From Arthrobacter sp. 260 (GTDB lineage: Bacteria > Actinomycetota > Actinomycetes > Actinomycetales > Micrococcaceae): a DNA stretch of 46,059 nt. Positions 25,259 to 34,057 of this stretch are shown piece after piece (within the stretch, counting starts at the first letter, position 1; each line of letters begins with the position of its first letter). The stretch is from the NCBI RefSeq assembly GCF_013116745.1, contig NZ_JABFOE010000022.1, forward strand, positions 1 through 46,059, given 5' to 3'. Position numbers and translations under genes: made by a program. The notes below the pieces were generated by a model, which ran no database searches, had not been told where the DNA came from, and was given only the letters and a program-made list of their open reading frames with translations.

Positions 25259-25930
25259 CTACGGTTCAAAGCGGTACCCCATGCCGCTTTCGGTGATGAA
25301 ATACCGGGGTTGGGTGGGGTCCGGTTCGAGTTTCTTCCGCAGCTGGTTCAGGTAGACCCGCAGGTACTGCAGCTCCTTGGCGTAGGCGGGACCCCAGACC
25401 TCCAGCAGCAACTGTCCCTGCGTGATCAGCCGGCCCGGGTGGGCGACCAGCTGGTCGATGATCTTCCACTCGGTGGGTGTCAGCCGTACTTCGGTGGTGC
25501 CGCGGAACGCTTGCCGCGCACCGGTGTCGAGGGTGAAATCAGCGGTCCGCACCACTGGGGCGGCGGGTGCCACGGCCCGACGGCTGGCTGCACGGAGTCT
25601 CGCCAGCAGTTCGTCCAGGCCGAAGGGCTTGGTCACATAGTCGTCGGCACCGGCGTCGAGGGCGTCGACGACGTCGTCGGATCCATGGCGCGCTGACAAC
25701 ACGATGATCGGGGTCTGCGTCCACTTCCGCAGCGCGGTGATCACGTCCATGCCGTCCATATCCGGCAGGCCCAGGTCGAGCACGACGATCTCCGGGCGGT
25801 GCTCAACTGCCACGGCAAGCGCCGTCGCCCCATCGACAGCGGTGATCGGCCGGTAGCCGTGGGCACGGAGGTTGATCTGCAGGGCGCGGAGGAGCAGCGG
25901 CTCGTCGTCGACAATCAGCACCGTGGTCAT
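25259..25930 (-). CDS. kdpE: KdpE-like response regulator (OmpR family)
   Basis: This DNA-binding partner of the kinase encoded just upstream has 223 residues from MTTVLIVDDEP. The receiver has acidic residues in VDDE, D52 in VVLDLGLPDMDG and K101 in DDYVTKPF. The winged helix has LTPTEWKIIDQLVAHPGRLITQ, EVWGPAYAKELQYLRVYLNQLRKKLE and ITESGMGYRF, which match KdpE. A TTG at 25957 is a possible earlier start. No kdpFABC potassium pump genes are present in the window, so the regulon is not obvious. Confidence 0.9.
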   Translation of the reverse strand: MTTVLIVDDEPLLLRALQINLRAHGYRPITAVDGATALAVAVEHRPEIVVLDLGLPDMDGMDVITALRKWTQTPIIVLSARHGSDDVVDALDAGADDYVTKPFGLDELLARLRAASRRAVAPAAPVVRTADFTLDTGARQAFRGTTEVRLTPTEWKIIDQLVAHPGRLITQGQLLLEVWGPAYAKELQYLRVYLNQLRKKLEPDPTQPRYFITESGMGYRFEP

Positions 25931-25967
25931 GGCGACCCGGTCCGGGTGGTCGTGCAAGGGTGACCCG

Positions 25968-27491
25968 TCATCGCGTCACCATTCCCGAGTTGCCGGGTTC
26001 GCCGTCATGAACTCCTGTTGCCAGCGGCAGCCGGATGCGCAGGGTCAGCCCGCCGCCCGGCGTCGCCTCGGCGACGAGCTGTCCGCCCATCACCTCGGTG
26101 AAGCCCTTCGCGACGGCGAGGCCCAGGCCCACTCCTGCGCCGGCGGGTGCATCGCTGGCGCGCTGGAACGGCTGGAAGATGGTGTCGGCGTCGTCGGCGG
26201 AGACTCCCCTTCCGTGGTCGACCACCCGCAGTTCACCGGCCGGGACCCCGTCGTCGACGTGACCCACAATCCCTTCAACCGACCCGCTGATGACAATGTC
26301 CTCCCCGCCGGCGTACTTGTCGGCGTTCTCGACCAGGTTGGCGATGACGCGTTCCAGCATGCCGGGGTCGGCGACGACCGGCGGCAGGTTCCCGGGGATC
26401 TCCACCCGGACCCGCTGCGGCGGGAGTCCGACCAGGGCGCCTGGGAGCACATCGGCCCAGTGCACGGCACGGAGGTGCGGTGTCACGGCGTCACCCGTCA
26501 ACCGGGACATGTCCAGCAGGTTGTTGATCAGGGCGTCCAGCCGGTCAGAGTAGTCCTCGATGGTTTCGAGGAGTTCCTTTTGTTCGTCGACGGGGAGCTG
26601 GACCGCCTCGTGGCGCAGGCTGCTGACGGCGAGCTTGATGCCCGCCAGGGGCGTCCGCAGGTCATGCGATACTGCCCGCAGGATTGCCGTCCGCATGACG
26701 TTGCCTTCGGTCAGGCGGCGGTTGGCCTGGGAGCTGACCACCAGTTCCTGGCGTTGCCGCATCGCGGTGAGCTGGGAACCGAAGGCGGTGAGCAGGCTCC
26801 GCTCCCTCGCGTTCAGGGTCCTGCCGTAAAGGGCCAGGACCAGCCCGTCGGGGAGATCCTCCGTGGCGTCGGCAGCGTACAGGTCGTTGATTGGGGCGCC
26901 CGGGGAATCGTCCCCCCGCGACGGGCCGCCCGGGGAGGCATCACCGGCGGCGATATCGCTGGCGATCAGTGCCGGTGGGGATCCGCCCGGAGCGTCCCGG
27001 TTGAACAGCCCCACTGCGTTGACCTGGAAGTGGGTGCGGACGTGGGCGAGAAAGCCCTGCAGGGTGTCCTCGGCGGCCAGCACGCCGCGGGCCAGTTCTC
27101 CAAGGGTCGCGGCTTCTGCGGTCGCTGCGGCGGCCTCCCGTGAGCGGCGGGCGGCCAGGCCCACCACCAGTGACACTGCGACCGCCACGGCAATGAAAAT
27201 GACCAGGGTGAGAAGATTCTGCGGGTCGGTGATCTCCAGCGAACCGACCGGGGCGGTCGAGTAGTAGTTCAGGACCAGGGTGCTGAAGACGGCGGCCAGC
27301 AGCGCGGGCCACAGACCACCCACCAGCGCGACGGCGATCACGCCCGCCAGCTGCACCAGCACATCGACGGCGAGGAAGTCGCTGCCCACGGTGAACATTC
27401 CCCATTCGAGGACGGGCGGGAGCACCAGTGCCAGGACGAACCCGGCACCCACACGGGCGGGGCCCAGGTTGCTCACGAAGGTAGAGGCCAT
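25968..27491 (-). CDS. Sensor kinase with KdpD-type membrane and kinase domains, lacking the KdpD N-terminus
   Basis: The 507-residue protein begins directly with the four-helix DUF4118 membrane domain of KdpD (about residues 14-112), followed by a GAF-like region (about 125-250) with a Gly/Pro/Ser-rich insertion (about 168-200), the HisKA box AVSHDLRTPL (H276) and a HATPase domain with NLVENADKYA and GRGVSADD. Full KdpD proteins carry about 350 more N-terminal residues (a Walker-containing KdpD domain and a Usp domain). Nothing upstream encodes these, so the short form looks genuine. It is transcribed ahead of the KdpE-like gene. Confidence 0.88.
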   Translation of the reverse strand: MASTFVSNLGPARVGAGFVLALVLPPVLEWGMFTVGSDFLAVDVLVQLAGVIAVALVGGLWPALLAAVFSTLVLNYYSTAPVGSLEITDPQNLLTLVIFIAVAVAVSLVVGLAARRSREAAAATAEAATLGELARGVLAAEDTLQGFLAHVRTHFQVNAVGLFNRDAPGGSPPALIASDIAAGDASPGGPSRGDDSPGAPINDLYAADATEDLPDGLVLALYGRTLNARERSLLTAFGSQLTAMRQRQELVVSSQANRRLTEGNVMRTAILRAVSHDLRTPLAGIKLAVSSLRHEAVQLPVDEQKELLETIEDYSDRLDALINNLLDMSRLTGDAVTPHLRAVHWADVLPGALVGLPPQRVRVEIPGNLPPVVADPGMLERVIANLVENADKYAGGEDIVISGSVEGIVGHVDDGVPAGELRVVDHGRGVSADDADTIFQPFQRASDAPAGAGVGLGLAVAKGFTEVMGGQLVAEATPGGGLTLRIRLPLATGVHDGEPGNSGMVTR

Positions 27492-27532
27492 GCCAGCATT
27501 CTGTCAGTGTAGGCGGTGGTTGGGGTCAATTA

Positions 27533-28285
27533 TCAGGCGGAGAACCCGCCGTCGGCCTTGATCAGCTGGCCGTTGACCCAGCGACCGTCCTGGGATAGCA
27601 GGAACGCCACGACGCCGCCGATGTCCGCTGGTGTGCCGAGCCGACCGGTGGGCTGGTGGGCAATTCCGGCCCGCCGGATCTCGTCGGTCATCCAGCCGGT
27701 GTCGACCGGTCCCGGGTTCAGGGCATTGGAGCTGATGCCGCGGTCGCCGAGTTCCCGTGCTGCGGCGATCACTATCCGGTCCAGGGCCCCTTTCGAGGCA
27801 CCGTAGGGAAGGTTGCCGGCCGTGTGGTCGCTGGTGAGGGCGACGATCGCTCCCCCGCCGTCGTTGCACTGCAGGGCGAACGCGTTGATGAGTTGCCAGG
27901 AAGCCCGGACGTTGACAGCGAAATGCCTGTCGAAGCTTTTCAGGGAGGTGGTGAGGAGCCCGGAGTCGACGCTTTCGGTGTGGGAGAGCACGAGGCTGCT
28001 GAGGGTGCCCAGTTCGGTCCGGGCGGCAGCGACGAGTTCCCCGGGCGTCTTGGGATCCTCGAGGTCCCCGGGCAGCGCGACGACCCGTGACCCGATGGCC
28101 TCCAGCTCCCGGATCAGCTCCTGCACCTCGGACGCCGGATTGGTGGTCCCGTTGACCCGCTGGTCGTAGGGGTGCCAATAGCCCAGGGCCAGATCCCAGC
28201 CGTCGGCGGCGAGGCGCCGGGCAATCCCCGCACCCAGCCCCACCGTTCGTCCAACCCCGGTAATGAGTGCGGATTTGCGTGCCAT
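27533..28285 (-). CDS. Short-chain dehydrogenase/reductase (SDR)
   Basis: This NAD(P)-dependent oxidoreductase has 250 residues. The cofactor loop at the N-terminus is TGVGRTVGLGAGIA (about 9-22), a variant of TGxxxGxG; the catalytic tyrosine and lysine are in YGASKGA; NPGPVDTGWM and the C-terminal VNGQLIKADGGFSA are typical of classical SDRs. The active-site serine position reads LTSDHT. Substrate unknown. GGAAAGG before the start serves as the ribosome site. It ends 41 bases before the start of the KdpD-like gene. Confidence 0.9.
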   Translation of the reverse strand: MARKSALITGVGRTVGLGAGIARRLAADGWDLALGYWHPYDQRVNGTTNPASEVQELIRELEAIGSRVVALPGDLEDPKTPGELVAAARTELGTLSSLVLSHTESVDSGLLTTSLKSFDRHFAVNVRASWQLINAFALQCNDGGGAIVALTSDHTAGNLPYGASKGALDRIVIAAARELGDRGISSNALNPGPVDTGWMTDEIRRAGIAHQPTGRLGTPADIGGVVAFLLSQDGRWVNGQLIKADGGFSA

Positions 28286-28376
28286 TGCCTGTTGTCCTTT
28301 CCTTGCCCGATCGGATTTCAGTCTAGGTGGCGCCTGGTCGTGCCCCGGAAGCTGACCCCTCGCAGGGCGAAGACGG

Positions 28377-28382
28377 TAGGTT
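28377..28382 (+). promoter_or_regulatory. Candidate -10 box of the amidohydrolase gene
   Basis: TAGGTT would start a leader of about 31 bases that carries a GAAAGG ribosome site 9 bases before the ATG at 28420. Confidence 0.45.
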
Positions 28383-28419
28383 GGAGATCACAACATTCCC
28401 TGTCGAAAGGTCACCACAC

Positions 28420-29595
28420 ATGACTGTCACAGCCATCATCAACGCCCACGTTGTCCCCATCGAGGGCACGCCCTTCGACGGGTCGGTGCTCCTGGAGGAC
28501 GGCAAGATCGCGGCGCTCGGCGCCGACATCACCATCCCCGAGGGCGCCGAGATCCACGACGCCGCGGGCCAGTGGCTGTTGCCAGGTCTCATCGACGCCC
28601 ACGTGCACCTCGGCACCCATGAGGAAGGCGAAGGGTGGGCCGGCGATGACACCAACGAGATGACTGACCCCGTCACCGCTGGCGTCCGTGCTATCGACGC
28701 CGTGAACCCGTACGACCCCGGGTTCGACGACGCCCTGGCCGGCGGTATCACTGCCGTGAACGTCAACCCGGGGTCGGGCAACCCCATCGGCGGTCTCGCC
28801 GTTGCCATCCACACCCACGGCCGCTACATCGAAGAGATGGTGCTCCGCTCCCCCAGCGGCCTGAAGTCAGCCCTCGGCGAGAACCCCAAGCGGGTCTACG
28901 GCGACAAAAAGCAGACCCCTTCCACCCGGTTGGGTACCGCAATGATCATCCGCAAGGCATTCATGGATGCGCAGAACTACATGGGCAAGGCCGACGAGTT
29001 CGCCCGCGATCCAAAGCTTGAGGCTCTCGCCATGGTGCTGCGGCGGGAAATCCCGTGGCGCCAGCACGCCCACCGCGCCGACGATATCGCCACCGCGATC
29101 CGGCTCGCCGACGAGTTCGGGTACGAACTCGTCCTGGACCACGGGACCGAGGCCCACCTGCTGGCCGATGTGATCGCCGAACGGGGTATCCCGGTGCTGA
29201 TCGGCCCGCTGTTCACCACCAAGTCCAAGGTGGAGCTCCGGGGACGCTCCATCGCCAACCCGGGCAAGCTGGCGGCGGCCGGCGTCGAGATCTCCATCAT
29301 CACCGACCACCCGGTCATCCCGATCAACTTCCTGATCCACCAGGCGACCTTCGCCATCAAGGAGGGCCTCGACCGCGAGACGGCGCTGCGTTCGATCACG
29401 ATCAACCCGGCAAAGGTGCTGGGGCTGGCCGACCGGATGGGTTCGCTTGAGGTGGGCAAAGACGCCGACGTCGTGCTCTGGAGCGGAGACCCGCTGGACG
29501 TCATGCAGCGGGCCCTGACCGTGTGGATCGGCGGACGGGCCGTGTACACGTACGACGACGAGACGCGGGCCGGCGTCGTCGTCCCCCGCGGCTAG
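28420..29595 (+). CDS. Amidohydrolase, imidazolonepropionase-like
   Basis: This is a metal-dependent hydrolase of the amidohydrolase superfamily, 391 residues from MTVTAIINAHVVPI. Seen: the metal-binding HVHLGTH after LPGLIDA (about residues 58-70), HRADDIATAIRL, LDHGTEAHLL, the TDHPVIP strand with the catalytic Asp, and the C-terminal LGLADRMGSLEVGKDADVVLWSGDPLD that closes the metal-dependent barrel's small domain. The substrate is unknown; the branch contains aryldialkylphosphatase-like, prolidase-like and imidazolonepropionase-like enzymes. The earlier in-frame start at 28327 is rejected because a ribosome site precedes 28420. Confidence 0.9.
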   Translation: MTVTAIINAHVVPIEGTPFDGSVLLEDGKIAALGADITIPEGAEIHDAAGQWLLPGLIDAHVHLGTHEEGEGWAGDDTNEMTDPVTAGVRAIDAVNPYDPGFDDALAGGITAVNVNPGSGNPIGGLAVAIHTHGRYIEEMVLRSPSGLKSALGENPKRVYGDKKQTPSTRLGTAMIIRKAFMDAQNYMGKADEFARDPKLEALAMVLRREIPWRQHAHRADDIATAIRLADEFGYELVLDHGTEAHLLADVIAERGIPVLIGPLFTTKSKVELRGRSIANPGKLAAAGVEISIITDHPVIPINFLIHQATFAIKEGLDRETALRSITINPAKVLGLADRMGSLEVGKDADVVLWSGDPLDVMQRALTVWIGGRAVYTYDDETRAGVVVPRG

Positions 29596-29596
29596 C

Positions 29597-30046
29597 ATGA
29601 CCCGTCCCCCGCGGGTGACCCGGCCGCCACTGCCGTGGACGCTGAAGCTGGCCGTGCTGGTGTGGCTGGTGGTGGCGGTCCTGTTTCTGGTGGCGGCCGG
29701 CTCGTTCCTTGGGTCCGCCCAGCTGCAGGAGCAGGACCGTGCGGGCCTGGTGGGGCTCGGCGTCGTGCTCGGGGTGCTGGCAATGCTGCAGTTCGTCCTG
29801 GTGTTCCGGCTGCGGCGGGGCAAGCGCAGTGCGCGGGAGTTGCTCACCACCATCGGGATCATCGTCGGGCTTCCGGTGCTGCTGCGCGGTACCCCGGGGC
29901 TCTCGATAGTGGCAGTGGTAATGCTGCTGGCGATCGTGCCCCTGTGGCTGCCGCCCAGCGCAGAATGGTTCGCGAAGGTGGACCCGAAGCCGGAGAACAA
30001 GTACCGGCGGCTCATTCGCAGGACGCTGAGCCCCTTCAAGAAATAG
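29597..30046 (+). CDS. Small membrane protein of unknown function
   Basis: The 149-residue protein has about four hydrophobic segments (residues about 16-38, 50-72, 84-95 and 101-116), a proline-rich N-terminus and a basic C-terminal tail rich in Lys and Arg. No family is recognised. Its ATG lies one base after the amidohydrolase stop, so it is translated from the same mRNA. A strong terminator follows. Confidence 0.75.
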   Translation: MTRPPRVTRPPLPWTLKLAVLVWLVVAVLFLVAAGSFLGSAQLQEQDRAGLVGLGVVLGVLAMLQFVLVFRLRRGKRSARELLTTIGIIVGLPVLLRGTPGLSIVAVVMLLAIVPLWLPPSAEWFAKVDPKPENKYRRLIRRTLSPFKK

Positions 30047-30057
30047 CCGCATACACG

Positions 30058-30091
30058 AAAGCGCCCGCAGTCGTCGACTGCGGGCGCTTTT
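30058..30091. terminator. Bidirectional terminator between a membrane protein gene and metB
   Basis: Twelve perfectly paired bases (GCGCCCGCAGTC with GACTGCGGGCGC) around a GTC loop are flanked by AAA and TTTT. It lies between two convergent genes and can serve both. Confidence 0.9.
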
Positions 30092-30100
30092 CTGTGTGTT

Positions 30101-31258
30101 CTAGAGGGCCGTGAACGCCTGTTCCAGGTCGGCGATCAGATCCTGCACATCCTCGATGCCGACGGAGAGCCTGATCAGGTTCTCCGGAACCGCGAGGTCA
30201 GTGCCAGCCACCGAGGCGTGGGTCATGGCGGACGGGTAGTTCATCAGCGACTCGATGCCGCCGAGCGATTCGGCCAGGGTGAACACGTGGGTGGACTCGG
30301 CCACCTTCCGGGCAGCAGCCTCTCCGCCGAGGAACGACACGGAAATCATGCCGCCGAAATCCTTCATCTGGGCTGCGGCGAGATCGTGTCCGGGGTGCCC
30401 TGCCAGGCCCGGGTAGAAGACCTGCTCCACCTCGGGACGGCCCTGCAGCCACTCGGCGATCGCCCGGGCGTTGGAGCTGTGACGGTCCATCCTGACGCCC
30501 AGGGTCTTGAGCCCACGAGTGGTCAGCCAGGCTTCCATCGGGGCCGAGACGGCGCCGACGGCGAACTGGATAAAGCCCACCTTCTCGGCGATCTCCTCGT
30601 TGCTGGTGATCACTGCACCGCCGCTGGCGTCCGAGTGCCCGCCAATGTACTTGGTGGTGGAATGGACGACGACGTCGGCCCCGAACGAGAGCGGCTGCTG
30701 CAGGTACGGCGTCGCGAAGGTGTTGTCGACCACGAGGATGGCGCCGGCGTCGTGCGCGATGGTGGCGATGGCTGCGATGTCCGAGATCTTCATCATCGGG
30801 TTCGACGGCGTCTCGACCCACACCATGGCGGTGTTGTCGCCGACGGCGGCCTTGACGGCGTCGAGGTCCGACATGTCCACTGCGGCGTTACTGATGCCCC
30901 ACGGTGAGAGCACCCGGTCGATCAGGCGGTAGGTGCCGCCGTAGACGTCATTGCCCATGACGATCCGGTCGCCGGGCGCCAGCAGCGCACGGATCAGGGA
31001 ATCCTCGGCAGCGAGACCTGACGAGAAGCTGAACCCGTGGGTTGCCCCTTCGAGCGCGGCGAGCTGGGTCTGCAGCGAGTCACGGGTCGGGTTGGTGCCG
31101 CGGCCGTACTCGTAGCCGTTGCGCAGCTGGCCAATCCCGTCCTGGGCGAACGTGGTGGTCTGGTACAGCGGGGGGATGACGGAGCCCGTGGTGGGATCCG
31201 GCGTCTGGCCGGCGTGGATGGCCCGGGTGTTGAAGCCCTGGTTCTCGTTGTGCGTCAT
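30101..31258 (-). CDS. metB: Cystathionine gamma-synthase/lyase
   Basis: This is a PLP enzyme of the Cys/Met metabolism family with 385 residues. The cofactor lysine is K203 in HSTTKYIGGH; YEYGRGTNPTRD, SGLAAEDSLIRALL and DVYGGTYRL are all present. In mycobacteria the corresponding gene lies close to cbs, and the enzyme can act as gamma-synthase or gamma-lyase; pairing with cbs here favours a role in cystathionine turnover, including reverse transsulfuration. It begins 20 bases after cbs with a GGAG ribosome site. Confidence 0.93.
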   Translation of the reverse strand: MTHNENQGFNTRAIHAGQTPDPTTGSVIPPLYQTTTFAQDGIGQLRNGYEYGRGTNPTRDSLQTQLAALEGATHGFSFSSGLAAEDSLIRALLAPGDRIVMGNDVYGGTYRLIDRVLSPWGISNAAVDMSDLDAVKAAVGDNTAMVWVETPSNPMMKISDIAAIATIAHDAGAILVVDNTFATPYLQQPLSFGADVVVHSTTKYIGGHSDASGGAVITSNEEIAEKVGFIQFAVGAVSAPMEAWLTTRGLKTLGVRMDRHSSNARAIAEWLQGRPEVEQVFYPGLAGHPGHDLAAAQMKDFGGMISVSFLGGEAAARKVAESTHVFTLAESLGGIESLMNYPSAMTHASVAGTDLAVPENLIRLSVGIEDVQDLIADLEQAFTAL

Positions 31259-31278
31259 GGTGCTCCTTAGAGGGGAAG

Positions 31279-32655
31279 TCAGATACTCATATACGTCAGC
31301 AAGTCATGGCGCGTCAGAATTCCCACAGGTGACCCAACGAACGTCACCATCAGCGTGTCGCTGTCCACCAGACGCTCCCGTGCGGTGGCCACCGACTCCA
31401 GTGAACCGATCAGAGCCAGCTTGTCGTTCATGTGCAGGGAGATCTTGTCGGTGAGCTTAGCTTCGCCGTGGAAGAGCTTGTCGGTGAGCAGACGTTCGTC
31501 GACCGAGCCCAGCACCTCACCCATCTTGACCGGGGGTTCCTGTGACAGGACCGGGATGTTGGAGACACCGTACTCGTTCATGATGTGGATGACGTCGCGC
31601 ACCGTTTCGGTGGGGTGGGTGTGCACCAGGTCCGGCATGTTGCCGTTCTTGGAGCGCAGGATCTCGCCGACCGTCGCCTCGTCGCCGCTTTCCATGAAGC
31701 CGTACGACTTCATCCAGTCGTCGCTGAAGATCTTGCCGAGGTAGCCGCGGCCGCCGTCGGGGAGGAGGACGACGACGACGTCGTCGGCCGTCAGGTCCTT
31801 GGCCACCCGCAGCGCGGCCACCACAGCCATGCCGCACGAACCGCCAACCAGGAGGCCTTCCTCACGGGCGAGGCGGCGGGTCATGGCGAAGCTTTCGGCG
31901 TCGGTGACCGCGAGGATGTCGTCGGCGACGGTCTTGTCGTAGGCGTCGGGCCACATGTCCTCGCCTACACCCTCGACGAAGTAGGGGCGTCCGGTGCCAC
32001 CGGAGTAGATGGAGCCCTCTGGGTCGGCGCCGATCACGCGCACCGGGCCGCTGGGGCGGTCTGCTGATACGTCCTTGAGGTAGCGGCCGGTGCCGCTGAT
32101 GGTGCCGCCGGTGCCGACGCCGGTGACGAAGTGGGTGATCTTGCCCTCGGTGTCATTCCAGATTTCGGGACCGGTGGTCTCGTAGTGGCTGCGTGGACCG
32201 TTGGGGTTGGAGAACTGGTCCGGCTTGAACGCGCCGGGGATCTCGCGGGTGAGGCGGTCGGAGACGCCGTAGTAGGACTGTGGGCTGTCCGGCGCCACGG
32301 CGGTCGGAGTGACCACCACCTCGGCGCCGTAGGCGGCCAGGACGTTGCGCTTGTCCTCGCCCACCTTGTCCGGGACCACAAAAACACACCGGTAGCCACG
32401 CTGCTGGGCAACGAGCGCCAGCCCGACGCCGGTGTTTCCCGAGGTCGGTTCGACGATGGTGCCGCCGGGCTTGAGCTTGCCCTCGGCTTCGGCAGCGTCG
32501 ATGATCTTGACGGCAATACGGTCCTTGACCGAGCCGCCGGGGTTCAGGTATTCCACCTTCGCCAGGACGGTTGCGGCAATTCCCTCGGTCACGCTGTTCA
32601 GTTTGACCAGCGGTGTGTTGCCGATCAGGTCCACTACGGAGTTCGCATACTTCAT
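31279..32655 (-). CDS. cbs: Cystathionine beta-synthase
   Basis: This PLP enzyme condenses serine (or O-acetylserine) with homocysteine. The 458-residue protein starts MKYANSVVDLIGNTPLV; PLP lysine K44 is in NPGGSVKDR; PTSGNTGVGLA and GTGGTISGTG bind the cofactor. A C-terminal pair of CBS domains (about 330-458: VRDVIHIMNEYGVSNIPVL and TFVGSPVGILTRHDLLTYM) follows and may bind an adenosyl ligand. The start is set by the leaderless box and by the family start; a longer frame to 32718 is rejected. No N-terminal heme domain is present. Confidence 0.94.
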   Translation of the reverse strand: MKYANSVVDLIGNTPLVKLNSVTEGIAATVLAKVEYLNPGGSVKDRIAVKIIDAAEAEGKLKPGGTIVEPTSGNTGVGLALVAQQRGYRCVFVVPDKVGEDKRNVLAAYGAEVVVTPTAVAPDSPQSYYGVSDRLTREIPGAFKPDQFSNPNGPRSHYETTGPEIWNDTEGKITHFVTGVGTGGTISGTGRYLKDVSADRPSGPVRVIGADPEGSIYSGGTGRPYFVEGVGEDMWPDAYDKTVADDILAVTDAESFAMTRRLAREEGLLVGGSCGMAVVAALRVAKDLTADDVVVVLLPDGGRGYLGKIFSDDWMKSYGFMESGDEATVGEILRSKNGNMPDLVHTHPTETVRDVIHIMNEYGVSNIPVLSQEPPVKMGEVLGSVDERLLTDKLFHGEAKLTDKISLHMNDKLALIGSLESVATARERLVDSDTLMVTFVGSPVGILTRHDLLTYMSI

Positions 32656-32662
32656 ACCTATA

Positions 32663-32668
32663 AAGTTA
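32663..32668 (-). promoter_or_regulatory. Leaderless -10 box of cbs
   Basis: TAACTT on the reverse strand is followed by seven bases and the ATG at 32655. It would drive cbs-metB. Confidence 0.5.
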
Positions 32669-32752
32669 CCGCGAAGTACTCTTGTTCCCGGACGGCGCTG
32701 ACCCGCCGGACACCCCAATCGGCCTCGGCCACCGGTGAGAAAGGCTACCCGT

Positions 32753-33913
32753 ATGCGCCGTTACCTGCTGCCCGCCCTGCTGCCGGGCGCAGCTGTGCTG
32801 GTGGTGGTGTCCGGAATCCTTCCCCTCGCCGGTCTGGCCGAACTGTGGGAACGGGTCTGGCACATATTGCTGTTTGTGACGGCCATGACGGTGGTCACCG
32901 AGTTGTTGTTCGCTGCCGGAGTCTTTGAACGTCTCACCACGTTCATCTCCCGGTGGGGCCGTGGCAGCGTGCGGCTGCTGTGGCTGCTGGTGGTCGGGCT
33001 GGCGGTCCTGAGTACAGTGTTCCTGTCCCTGGACACCACCGCCGTGCTGATCACCCCGCTGGTGGTGCTGCTCGCCCGGCATGCAGGGCTGCCGCCGCTG
33101 CCGTTCGCGTTGACGGTGGTGTGGCTGGCGAACACCGCATCCCTGCTGTTGCCGGTATCCAATCTGACCAATCTCCTGGCGCAGCAGGAGATCGGGTACA
33201 CGCCCTGGGAGTTTGTGCAGCTGCTGTGGGCTCCGGCTGCCGTGGGGATCCTGGTGCCGTGCCTGCTGTTGGCTCTACTGTTCCGCGGCCCGCTCCGTGC
33301 CCGCTACCTCCGGCAGCCCGGCACGCCAGCTGAGGACCGCTTCCTGCTGGGGGCTGGCTCCCTGGTGTTGGTGCTGCTGCTTCCGGCGTTGGTCAGTGGC
33401 CTGCCGGTGGTGATTCCGGCGGCCGTCGCGGGACTGTTGTTGATCGGCGTGTTCGCGGCCCGGAGCCCGGCGACGCTCAGCTTCCGGCTGGTCCCGTGGC
33501 AGCCGCTGCTGCTGGCCATGAGCCTGTTTGTGCTGGTGGAGGCTGGACATGCCCAGGGCCTCAGCGACGCACTCCAACCCGTTGCCGGAACCGGCGAGTC
33601 CCTGCCGGACCTTCTGCAGCTGGCGGCCGCCGGCACCTTCGGGGCGAACGCGGTGAACAACCTGCCCGCCTACCTCGCCCTTGAACCGGCTGCCGACTCC
33701 CCCGTCCGGTTGGCTGCCCTGCTCATCGGGGTGAACCTCGGCCCCCTCATCTCCCCGTGGGCGTCCCTGGCGACGCTGCTCTGGGCCGACCGGTTGCGGG
33801 GCCTGGGCGTGCCCGTCTCCTGGCCCGGCTTCGCCGTCGCCGGTCTGGTGGTGGTGGCGCTGACGGTGCCGCTGGCCGTCGTCGCGCTGTGGCTTGCATC
33901 AGGGATGCCCTAG
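32753..33913 (+). CDS. ArsB/SLC13-like membrane transporter
   Basis: The 386-residue protein has about ten hydrophobic segments. Two family-type half motifs are visible: LANTASLLLPVSNLTNLL (about residues 123-140) and FGANAVNNLPAYLAL (about 297-311), each with the Asn/Thr-Pro-Asn signature of the ion-transporter superfamily that includes ArsB and Na+/dicarboxylate carriers. The transported ion is unknown; no arsR or arsC is adjacent. AGAAAGG lies before the ATG at 32753; a GTG at 32735 is the alternative start. It is divergent from cbs. Confidence 0.85.
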   Translation: MRRYLLPALLPGAAVLVVVSGILPLAGLAELWERVWHILLFVTAMTVVTELLFAAGVFERLTTFISRWGRGSVRLLWLLVVGLAVLSTVFLSLDTTAVLITPLVVLLARHAGLPPLPFALTVVWLANTASLLLPVSNLTNLLAQQEIGYTPWEFVQLLWAPAAVGILVPCLLLALLFRGPLRARYLRQPGTPAEDRFLLGAGSLVLVLLLPALVSGLPVVIPAAVAGLLLIGVFAARSPATLSFRLVPWQPLLLAMSLFVLVEAGHAQGLSDALQPVAGTGESLPDLLQLAAAGTFGANAVNNLPAYLALEPAADSPVRLAALLIGVNLGPLISPWASLATLLWADRLRGLGVPVSWPGFAVAGLVVVALTVPLAVVALWLASGMP

Positions 33914-33946
33914 GCGGTTCCGTTTGAACCCGAACACCGAATTCGA

Positions 33947-34019
33947 GAGCAACCTGGACATCCGATAGCGCCAGCTCCCGCTCTGATGTCCAGCTTGCTC
34001 CGCGCTGTCCAGGTTGCTC
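33947..34019. repeat. Three related 14-base repeats forming alternative hairpins
   Basis: GAGCAACCTGGACA (33947-33960) is followed by its near-complement GATGTCCAGCTTGCTC (33985-34000) and by its perfect complement TGTCCAGGTTGCTC (34006-34019). The first copy can pair with either of the others, but not both. It lies 34 bases after the transporter stop and 39 bases before the glycosylase start. Confidence 0.75.
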
Positions 34020-34057
34020 ACCAGATTGATGTCAGTCAGGCGTGACACCATTGTCGT

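Noticed and set aside
28867..30039. A 390-codon reverse frame over the amidohydrolase and membrane protein genes
   Set aside because: Antisense shadow; its composition (Arg, Pro, Ser-rich) and lack of motifs are typical of GC-rich artefacts.
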